Shown here one piece after another: positions 1-6,100 of a DNA stretch of 8,198 bases (position 1 is its first letter; each line of letters opens with the position of its first letter). The notes below the pieces were generated by a model that ran no database searches, was not told where the DNA came from, and worked only from the letters and a program-made list of their open reading frames with translations. The translations under genes and the position numbers were made by a program. This DNA comes from Candidatus Omnitrophota bacterium (GTDB lineage Bacteria > Omnitrophota > Gorgyraeia > 2-02-FULL-51-18 > JAGOUK01). The stretch is taken from contig JAGOUK010000051.1 in assembly GCA_018061225.1 (NCBI GenBank), positions 1 to 8,198 of the forward strand, given 5' to 3'.

Positions 1-44
1 TTCATATTATTCTGATTCTCCTTAGTGATCTGGTTACTCGTCAT
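1..44 (-). CDS. Possible start of a further downstream gene (partial, runs off left edge)
   Basis: An ATG at 44-42 opens a reading frame that stays open to the window edge. It reads MTSNQITKENQNNM plus one incomplete codon. A GAGG at 49-52 lies 4 bases upstream, a usable but short Shine-Dalgarno spacing. It follows the PilZ gene by 71 bases on the same strand, so it could be the next gene of the operon. The visible peptide is polar and Asn/Gln-rich and has no recognisable domain. A second in-frame ATG at 5-3 is preceded by AAGGAG at 12 bases, which is too far to be a good site. No function can be given. Confidence 0.35.
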   Translation of the reverse strand, partial: MTSNQITKENQNNM

Positions 45-115
45 ATCGCCTCAAATGCCCTGCGAATATTATTATGATTATATCCTCTCGCAGTTCCCGC
101 TTCAATCTTCGCTAT

Positions 116-481
116 TCACTTTTTGGAGAGCCAGTCTTTGAGATAGGCGTGGTCTTCTGCGCCCAACTGCTCAAACTCACCGCCCACCTCATACACTTTT
201 TCGGCCCCGCCGATCCATTCGACCCAGCGAACTTTAATCTGTCCTTCAATATCCCTGTCCGGCGTATGAAGCGCCACCGCGTAAGCCTGCCCCTTTTCCA
301 TTTTCAACTTAGTTCTAAAGCCGACGCCGCATTGAGAAACATCGTTGATATTGAGAACCACTCCGTCTCTAACGTCCCCTGACTTCGCAATACGGATCAG
401 ATTGATGGCCTTAACTCGTTCATGCCGCCTCTGCTCGGTTCGATCATCTTTGATATCCATGAACCAATTTAACAACGCCAT
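116..481 (-). CDS. PilZ-domain protein, predicted cyclic di-GMP receptor
   Basis: This is a 121-aa single-domain PilZ protein, probably cytoplasmic, with no signal peptide or membrane segment. Both parts of the cyclic di-GMP binding signature are present: RRHER (R18-R22, an RxxxR) and DVSQCG (D47, S49, G52, a [D/N]xSxxG). The usual later pattern follows, with a Val-Arg-Trp strand near 84-86 and a VGGEF strand near 99-103. PilZ proteins bind cyclic di-GMP and change the activity of partner proteins, often in exopolysaccharide synthesis. The ATG at 481-479 is chosen because AAGGAGGA lies 5 bases upstream. It also overlaps the TGA of the transferase gene by one base (TGATG), which suggests translational coupling. 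An in-frame upstream ATG would add 32 residues lying inside the transferase gene and is unlikely. The domain call is firm; a role in controlling this polysaccharide is inferred from position. Confidence 0.93.
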   Translation of the reverse strand: MALLNWFMDIKDDRTEQRRHERVKAINLIRIAKSGDVRDGVVLNINDVSQCGVGFRTKLKMEKGQAYAVALHTPDRDIEGQIKVRWVEWIGGAEKVYEVGGEFEQLGAEDHAYLKDWLSKK

Positions 482-1614
482 CACAATCCTCCTTGATTGG
501 TGTCCGGCCGGACCTTGCTGTCCTTGTGGCGGATCGAATGATATTCCAGAATCGCAATCACGATCAGTATCATGCAATACAGGAGCACAATCAACATATG
601 CCCCCTCAAACTGGATATTTGCGTCGATAGCAGCGCAATCAAACCGGTAGTGATACCGACGATGTAGGCAAAAAGTACCGCGTCATGCCCGTCCATCCCC
701 ATTCGGACAAGCCTATGCGCAAAGTGGTTTCGATCCCCTTTCCAGGGAGCAACACCCCGGTAAAGTCGGACACACACCACGCTCAACAGGTCATAAATTG
801 GCACACCAAACACAAAAAGGGGAACAAACAACGTCATGAAGTTCGGCTGTATCGATTTATAATCTGTGTGAAGGGACAGCACCGACATCATGAATCCCAA
901 AAACATACTCCCGTTGTCACCCAAAAATGTCCTTGCCCTGTCATAATTGAATGGCAGGAATCCGAATATGGCTCCACCAAGAACAATAAAGATAAGTCCC
1001 ATAAACGGCTGATAAACCGCCTGAGAAATACAAAACATGAACCCGCACGCAATAAAAGCAATGCCGCCGCAATGGCCATCGATCGAATCGATGAAGTTAA
1101 AGGCGTTCACGAGGGTCAGGATCCACAGCAGCGAGAGGAGTTTTCCGATAACGGGCAGCCCGGCGAACCACTGGATCTCGAACCCCGCGTTCACGAGCAG
1201 CGCGGCCACGGCCGCCTGTCCCGCAAATTTGAAGAGCGGCTTCAGCACGAATCGGTCGTCCAGCACGCCGAGCAGCACGATGATCAGGGATCCCGCAAAA
1301 AGCGGGGTCAGCATCGGGGTGAAGATATGCCGATCGGTGACAAAACGCTGAGGGAGATGGCGCATCAGCGTCTCGTAGGCCTCCGGATGTCCGATCACGT
1401 GAGCCAATAGGGCGGTCACCGTCCAAAAGGCGATAAAGATGGCCGTACCGCCCAGATAAGGCACCGGCCGCCCATGCAGTTTGATCTTATCGGGATAATC
1501 CAGCATTTTGAACCTGTGAGCCAGCGGGATGCTCAGGGAAGTGGTCACAAAGCCCAGCAGCACCGTGATGCAAAAGACGGTCAAATAAAAGATCCATTGG
1601 TAGACGTTGTCCAT
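481..1614 (-). CDS. Initiating glycosyltransferase, WecA/TagO/MraY family (polyprenyl-phosphate HexNAc-1-phosphate transferase)
   Basis: This is a 377-aa multi-pass inner-membrane protein, a usual length for the family. It is expected to transfer a sugar 1-phosphate, probably HexNAc, from a UDP-sugar to undecaprenyl phosphate, the first committed step of lipid-linked repeat-unit synthesis. Family motifs appear in order: DYPDKIKLHGRPVPYLGG (39-56), the acidic pair DD at 119-120, NAFNFIDSIDG (170-180) with D176 and D179, FLGDNGS (230-236) with D233, and the cytoplasmic loop GDRNHFAHRL (293-302) with H297 and H300. About ten hydrophobic segments separate them. The ATG at 1614 is chosen because it overlaps the TGA of the polymerase gene by one base (TGATG) and has GGAGAG 6 bases upstream. 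The open frame continues upstream only as antisense-like Arg/Gly-rich sequence inside the polymerase gene. The exact sugar cannot be read from the sequence. GC content falls sharply inside the gene near 1080. Confidence 0.93.
   Translation of the reverse strand: MDNVYQWIFYLTVFCITVLLGFVTTSLSIPLAHRFKMLDYPDKIKLHGRPVPYLGGTAIFIAFWTVTALLAHVIGHPEAYETLMRHLPQRFVTDRHIFTPMLTPLFAGSLIIVLLGVLDDRFVLKPLFKFAGQAAVAALLVNAGFEIQWFAGLPVIGKLLSLLWILTLVNAFNFIDSIDGHCGGIAFIACGFMFCISQAVYQPFMGLIFIVLGGAIFGFLPFNYDRARTFLGDNGSMFLGFMMSVLSLHTDYKSIQPNFMTLFVPLFVFGVPIYDLLSVVCVRLYRGVAPWKGDRNHFAHRLVRMGMDGHDAVLFAYIVGITTGLIALLSTQISSLRGHMLIVLLYCMILIVIAILEYHSIRHKDSKVRPDTNQGGL
487..494 (-). promoter_or_regulatory. Strong Shine-Dalgarno site for the PilZ gene
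   Basis: The minus strand reads AAGGAGGA, a near-perfect complement of the 16S rRNA tail, 5 bases before the ATG at 481. It lies within the last codons of the transferase gene. It decides the start against a longer in-frame version and suggests the PilZ protein is made efficiently as well as being coupled. Confidence 0.85.
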
Positions 1615-3635
1615 CACTCGCTCTCCGTCCTCTGAAGTTCCGCGCGGTTGCGGTCCGCGATCTCCAAAAAGTCCCACAGATACTGCTTTTGTTCTTTCGT
1701 GATGGGAGCGTCCACGAATCTCCTGATCTTGGTGAAGCCGGTTTCCGGGTAATAGGGGCTCGAGCGCAGATCCTCGTACAGCTGCCGGGCCCGCAAGTTC
1801 CACCGGTTCCGCTTGAGCACCGAAACCGTCTCTCTGGCCTCAAAAAGACTCAACATCATCAGGTCCGTCTTGAACTTGATGTTGACGGGCGAAAGAGCGA
1901 CCGCCCGCTCCAATTCCTCCATCGCCCGCTCCGGTTCTCCCGCCGCCCGCAACGCCCGGGCCTTGCAGTAATAAAAGTAGGGGTTGGACGGGACGAGTTC
2001 GATGGCCGGGTCGATCGCGGCGGCGGCTTTGAGAGCGAAGTCCTGCCTGCCCTCCCCGCTCCCGGCCTTCAACGCGCGGTTGTAGTTCAAAAAGTGCGTC
2101 CTGACGTACGGATCCGGATCGTCCGGCCGGATCGTTTCGAGCCGCGAGAGCTTTTGGTCCGTCGGGATCCAGGAATTCGTCAACACGGACACGTGGTAGG
2201 AGCGGACGCCGTCCGCGGTCAGAAGCAAGGCGCACAGGACCGCGGCCGCGTACACGCCGGTCCTAAATCGCCGCCCGCTGCGGTCCCGGCGGTCCTGTGT
2301 CCTGAGATCGTCTTCGTAATGGTACGCGCGCGTGGACGAAGCCACCGCCGCCAGTTGGATCAGCAGCAGAAGGACCACGGCCGGCGCTCTGAGATGGGAA
2401 TCGGACAGCAGCATCGGAGCGAAGGACGCCATCGCCAGCAGCCCCTGCCATCTGATCAGACGGCGGTACAAACTCCCGTCGTTGTAGGGACGTGCCGCGG
2501 CAGGGATGATGAGGACAGCCGCCGTGAGAAGGATGGCTACGAATATTCCTCCTTCGATCAACAGGTCCGCGTAACTTCCATGCGCGTGCTCGAACCGGTA
2601 GACCGTGTTGATGGAGTCGGGGCCTCCGGAGATAAGATGCCGCATAGAGACGTATTTGTACTGTCCCATCCCCCAGCCGGTCCAGGGACGCTCCAGGAAA
2701 AGACGCGCGTTCATCTGGATGATCTCCAGCCGAGTCTGCGCGTCGTGAACCAGCCGCTCCCAGGCGAGTCCGTTGACCGTTGTTTCGAGCAGCTTCGCGC
2801 TCGTCAACAAGGCGAACCCGGCGATCGACACGACGGCCAGCGCGATGATGGCCAGCTTATGTTTACCGGGAAGAAGGACGCACGCGACGGCGGAATAAAA
2901 GACCAGCAGGATCAACAAACTGGCTCTGGAATTGGTCGCGACCAGGCCGATCCCCATGACCAGCAGAGACGCCAACAAGAACAGGACTCCGCTGTCGAGC
3001 GATCCCTTCACGAAGCGCGCGACCCTTTTTAACAGTGTATCGCCACCCGCCGCGTAGCGGACATACCGGTAATAAAGGACGGATGCCGTCAGCGGCATCA
3101 GCAGCGCCGCGAACGCGCCGAACGTGTTCTCGTAATAAAAAAATCCGAAGGAAGCGGAAGATAATTGAGAGCGGTCCCGGCCCAGCAGGTCCCAGCTTCC
3201 CGTGAACCGGTACGCGATGCCGAACAGCGCCGCCAGAAGACCCAGCATCGAGGCGTAGGTCAGAAGACGCTGGAACGCCTCGGGCCGCCGGGCGATCGGA
3301 AGCAGGGCCATGAAAAAGGCCATATAAAATAGCAGATGATACAGGTACTGCCGTGCCCCAAAATTATGGGCGGCTCCGCTTTGGAAGCAGATGACGCACG
3401 CCGTCAAGGCGGTCACACCCAGCGTCAGCAAGGCCGAACGAGGCATGTCTTCCGGCTTCAGCCGCTCAAACGCGCAAAGGGCACAGAGCGTGCCCAGCGC
3501 CGCGATCATGGCGGCCTTCATCCACACGGAGGTCATAGAGGCGGGGTCCAGGCCGAACAGGCTCAGGGCCAGGATGATGCTCAGCAGGGATTGATGGAGT
3601 ATCCTGACGGCGCGGAGCCGCACACTCGGGTTCAC
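1614..3635 (-). CDS. O-antigen polymerase/ligase-type membrane protein (Wzy/WaaL superfamily) with C-terminal TPR-like part
   Basis: This is a 673-aa inner-membrane protein. About nine hydrophobic segments precede a large loop (about 280-356), three follow, and there is an extra one near 459-477. Superfamily hallmarks are NSRASLL (235-241, R237) in a membrane segment, ERPWTGWGMG (315-324), and EHAHGSY (349-355, H352) at the end of the large loop. In this superfamily such residues act in the periplasm, joining lipid-linked repeat units or transferring polymer. Residues 480-673 are soluble and helical, with a clear TPR-like repeat at about 551-583 (NPYFYYCKARALRAAGEPERA and onward). An Arg-rich linker at 445-458 suggests by the positive-inside rule that the TPR part is periplasmic. 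The start is GTG at 3635, with GAGAG 7 bases upstream and no in-frame ATG before it. Polymerase and ligase cannot be told apart by sequence; the operon context favours polymerase. The kinase gene ends 44 bases upstream. Confidence 0.88.
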   Translation of the reverse strand: MNPSVRLRAVRILHQSLLSIILALSLFGLDPASMTSVWMKAAMIAALGTLCALCAFERLKPEDMPRSALLTLGVTALTACVICFQSGAAHNFGARQYLYHLLFYMAFFMALLPIARRPEAFQRLLTYASMLGLLAALFGIAYRFTGSWDLLGRDRSQLSSASFGFFYYENTFGAFAALLMPLTASVLYYRYVRYAAGGDTLLKRVARFVKGSLDSGVLFLLASLLVMGIGLVATNSRASLLILLVFYSAVACVLLPGKHKLAIIALAVVSIAGFALLTSAKLLETTVNGLAWERLVHDAQTRLEIIQMNARLFLERPWTGWGMGQYKYVSMRHLISGGPDSINTVYRFEHAHGSYADLLIEGGIFVAILLTAAVLIIPAAARPYNDGSLYRRLIRWQGLLAMASFAPMLLSDSHLRAPAVVLLLLIQLAAVASSTRAYHYEDDLRTQDRRDRSGRRFRTGVYAAAVLCALLLTADGVRSYHVSVLTNSWIPTDQKLSRLETIRPDDPDPYVRTHFLNYNRALKAGSGEGRQDFALKAAAAIDPAIELVPSNPYFYYCKARALRAAGEPERAMEELERAVALSPVNIKFKTDLMMLSLFEARETVSVLKRNRWNLRARQLYEDLRSSPYYPETGFTKIRRFVDAPITKEQKQYLWDFLEIADRNRAELQRTESE
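1621..1626 (-). promoter_or_regulatory. Shine-Dalgarno site fixing the transferase start
   Basis: The minus strand reads GGAGAG, 6 bases before the ATG at 1614 and inside the last codons of the polymerase gene. Together with the TGATG overlap it rejects a start 63 codons further upstream, which would add residues unlike any family member. Confidence 0.7.
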
Positions 3636-3679
3636 AAAATGGCTCTCGGACGAACCGCCGTCACGCGGCCGTTCCGAGC

Positions 3680-5473
3680 TTACTTTGAACCGGCGCCTTT
3701 GTATTGGTATCCATGGTAATGTTTGTCATGGTGGATATCCAGGCGGTTCAGGACGGTGCCGTATAAATTGGTGTTCAACAGTCTGAACTTATCGAAAGCC
3801 CGCATGAGAGCCCTGCGGTTCATCAGACCCGATCCGATCACGAACATCGTTCCATGGACTTTCTGCGAGATGATGGAGGCTTCCGGAATGCTCAGGAACG
3901 GCGGAGAATCGATGATCACCCGCGTGTAATTCTTTTCTACGACCCTGATGAGATCATCGAACGCACTCGAGGTGAACAGAGCCTCCGGGTTCTTGGAGAC
4001 ACTCCCCGCCGGGATAATGTCGAGGTTGGAGAATCCGGGCACCGAAGTGACCACCTGCTCATACTCCGCGGTGCCGATCAAAAAGTCCGCCAGACCCGGA
4101 CGGGTTTTGACATCCGAGATACCGATCTTGTCCGAGATCCCGGGTTTACGGATATCCGCCTCGATGATCAGAACCTTGTCTTCGGTCCCGAGGATCTTGC
4201 GGTTCTTGTCCGTCCCCAGCCGGGCCATCGTGTACGCCAGCAAGGCGCTCACGGAGGATTTTCCCTCCCCCTCCACCGAACTGGTGACCATGATGAGCTT
4301 GTTCTTGTCCTTCGGCATCGAAAATATAAGCGCCGTGTGAAGCATGGCGATCGCGTCCCGGGTGGACTGGTTCTCGAGGATATCCTGTACGGTGAGTTCC
4401 TTCTTTTTGGAATCCACGAGCGGCAGGTATCCCAGATACGGAACGCTCGCGATCTGCGCCAGATCGTCTTCGCTGCTGATCGTCGTCATTAAGGCGCCCA
4501 GGAACGCGGCGACGGCGCACGCGGCCAAAAAGCCCACGATCAGGAACACCAGAACTATCTTGACGCGGTCGGGCCCGGACGGCTCCGTCGGAACTTTGCC
4601 GGTTTCGAAGATGCTCATCTTGGACGACTTGACCTCACCGGAGAGCGTCCGTTTGAGGCCGGCCACGGTGTTGGCGATCTCCAGCTTGATCCGCTCTTCC
4701 ACCTGGCTGAGATTCCGGATCATTTCGATCACGGCGGGGTTTTCGTCCGTGTAGCGCGCCCTGAGCTTCGCAAGTTCCGCCTCATAACGCAGCTTGTCTT
4801 TCTTGAGTTCCTGGATCAGCACGTTCTCCTGGATACTGGGTAGACTTTCGATGAAATAAGGGTCCGACATCTTCTCAATGACCGCGGTGGGATCCGTTTC
4901 GGACCCTCCGGGCAGCAGCCTCAGGAGCTGTTGATTGGTCATGAGGCTCTGCCTCATGCTTTCGCGGGTGTACTGGACCGCGATGGCGTTAGCGAACTTG
5001 GCGGCCCAATGAGGGTCGTAGTCGGTCACCTCAATGCTGAAGATGTTGGTCTTACGCTGCTGATAGGCCCGCGTTTCTTTCTGAAGGGTCGCGGCCGCCA
5101 GCTGGTCCGATTCGACGTTGAAGTAGGTCTTGGCGTCCAGATCCTTGGCTACGGCGACCAGGACCGGCATGCTGGTCGCGATGACCAGCTGCGTATCCAT
5201 ATATTCTTTGGACTGGGTCGAAGTGCCGGTGGGCGCCGCTTCCGTGTAAGCCGTTGTCCGGGTCTGTGTATCATCGATCAGGATCGTGCTCGTGGACTGA
5301 TACACGTCCCGTTGATTCGCGGCATAGAACACCCCGACCACGAACGCGGCCGCCAGAATGGTGACGACATGCCACCGGAAGCGGTACAACGTCTTCGCGA
5401 ATTGAATAAGCTCGGTCATCTCCCCCTGGGAATTTTCCTGAACGGGTGCGAGATCGGGTTCGGATGGGTTCAT
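3680..5473 (-). CDS. Polysaccharide co-polymerase fused to BY-type tyrosine kinase (Wzc-like)
   Basis: This 597-aa inner-membrane protein has a Wzz domain joined to a cytoplasmic CpsD/CapB-type kinase. The first membrane segment is at about 34-52 and the periplasmic part at about 53-303, with a coiled-coil-like stretch at 220-275. A Pro-rich entry (P295, P298, P301) precedes the second membrane segment (about 304-330). The kinase part has Walker A EGEGKSS (401-407, K405), Walker A' LIIEADIRKP (435-444), Walker B VIIDSPP (519-525, D522) and a short C-terminal Tyr cluster (Y586, Y589, Y591). Known relatives control chain length and couple synthesis to the outer-membrane exporter by phosphorylation cycles. 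The usual EAxRxLRxN helix before Walker A appears here as DAIAMLHTAL, without its arginines, and the Walker A' Asp is Glu. The ATG at 5473 has AAGGAG 5 bases upstream, and the export gene ends 9 bases before it. The family call is secure; kinase activity is not. Confidence 0.94.
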   Translation of the reverse strand: MNPSEPDLAPVQENSQGEMTELIQFAKTLYRFRWHVVTILAAAFVVGVFYAANQRDVYQSTSTILIDDTQTRTTAYTEAAPTGTSTQSKEYMDTQLVIATSMPVLVAVAKDLDAKTYFNVESDQLAAATLQKETRAYQQRKTNIFSIEVTDYDPHWAAKFANAIAVQYTRESMRQSLMTNQQLLRLLPGGSETDPTAVIEKMSDPYFIESLPSIQENVLIQELKKDKLRYEAELAKLRARYTDENPAVIEMIRNLSQVEERIKLEIANTVAGLKRTLSGEVKSSKMSIFETGKVPTEPSGPDRVKIVLVFLIVGFLAACAVAAFLGALMTTISSEDDLAQIASVPYLGYLPLVDSKKKELTVQDILENQSTRDAIAMLHTALIFSMPKDKNKLIMVTSSVEGEGKSSVSALLAYTMARLGTDKNRKILGTEDKVLIIEADIRKPGISDKIGISDVKTRPGLADFLIGTAEYEQVVTSVPGFSNLDIIPAGSVSKNPEALFTSSAFDDLIRVVEKNYTRVIIDSPPFLSIPEASIISQKVHGTMFVIGSGLMNRRALMRAFDKFRLLNTNLYGTVLNRLDIHHDKHYHGYQYKGAGSK

Positions 5474-5478
5474 CGAAG

Positions 5479-5485
5479 CTCCTTA
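5479..5485 (-). promoter_or_regulatory. Shine-Dalgarno overlapping upstream stop codon
   Basis: The minus strand reads TAAGGAG. The TAA stop of the export gene (5485-5483) shares bases with the AAGGAG site for the kinase gene, which starts 5 bases later. This favours re-initiation by ribosomes finishing the export gene, and hence balanced production of the two partners. Confidence 0.75.
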
Positions 5486-6100
5486 GAAGGTTGATTCGCC
5501 GACATAAACGACATCCCCGGAATAGATCTCCGGATCATCCGATCTGGCTTCAAAAATATCGTGAAGATTGTAGACCGTGGTCTTCCGCTCGCCGTCGCGG
5601 TTCGAAACGACTTTGACCGCCCTCGGATTGGCGATCGGGGTGAACCCTCCGGCTTGAGCGATGGCCTTGAGCAGTGATGATCCTGCGGGCGTCATGGGCT
5701 GGGCTCCCTGCGTTTTGACCTGCCCCAGGACCAGGACCACATCGTAACCGACGTCGCTCTTGTCCTTGACCAGCGAAACGCTGATCAGGGGGTCTTTAAT
5801 GTACTTTTTCATGGCCTCCGCCAGCGACTTCCGGAACTCTTCGATCGACATGTCCGCCGCCTTCACCTCACCAATCAGCGGAAAAATGATCATACCGGTC
5901 TCGCCGACCCGGTATTCCCCGCTCAGGTCCTTCTCACGAAAGACCTCGATGCTCAGGACCGAACCGATCTTGACCATGAACTGACCGTCCACCGGCTTGG
6001 CGGCGTCCGCCTCGTCCGCCAGGACCGTGCCGGGCGTCAGCATAAGCGCCGTGAGCGCGAACGCCAGAATATGGAGATGGGTTTTAAAATTTCTTGTCAT
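5483..6100 (-). CDS. Short polysaccharide export (OPX, Wza-type) protein with SLBB domain
   Basis: This 205-aa secreted protein has a Sec signal peptide (about 1-28, hydrophobic core LHILAFALTALML, likely cut after TVLA). A Poly_export domain follows at about 38-110 (VKIGSVLSIEVF through IKDPLISVSLV). One SLBB domain occupies about 120-203, with VLGQV, LLKAIAQAGGFTP (143-155) and SGDVVYV near the end. The protein contains no Cys, so it has no lipobox. It stops after the SLBB domain, without the C-terminal membrane helix that forms the pore in E. coli Wza (379 aa before processing). OPX proteins form periplasmic rings that receive polymer from the Wzc-type protein encoded next. A form this short should need another protein to cross the outer membrane, and the adjacent barrel is the obvious candidate. 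The ATG at 6100 has GAGG 6 bases upstream and lies 17 bases inside the end of the barrel gene. Confidence 0.93.
   Translation of the reverse strand: MTRNFKTHLHILAFALTALMLTPGTVLADEADAAKPVDGQFMVKIGSVLSIEVFREKDLSGEYRVGETGMIIFPLIGEVKAADMSIEEFRKSLAEAMKKYIKDPLISVSLVKDKSDVGYDVVLVLGQVKTQGAQPMTPAGSSLLKAIAQAGGFTPIANPRAVKVVSNRDGERKTTVYNLHDIFEARSDDPEIYSGDVVYVGESTF

Noticed and set aside
482..577. 32-codon N-terminal extension of the PilZ frame
   Set aside because: It lies inside the transferase gene, and the near-perfect Shine-Dalgarno at 487-494 points to the ATG at 481.
685..1410. Plus-strand open frame of 241 codons
   Set aside because: It is antisense to the initiating transferase, is His/Arg/Gln-rich and low in complexity, and has no recognisable domain. 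The minus strand carries the complete family motif set.
1615..1803. 63-codon N-terminal extension of the transferase frame
   Set aside because: The extension lies inside the polymerase gene and is Arg/Gly/Pro-rich without a hydrophobic segment. The ATG at 1614 has a Shine-Dalgarno site and a TGATG overlap, and starts directly before the first membrane segment.
1689..3032. Long plus-strand open frame of 447 codons
   Set aside because: It is antisense to the polymerase gene. Its product is Arg/Gln/Asp/Gly-rich with no domain, as expected for a shadow frame in GC-rich coding DNA, while the minus strand shows clear membrane segments and superfamily motifs.
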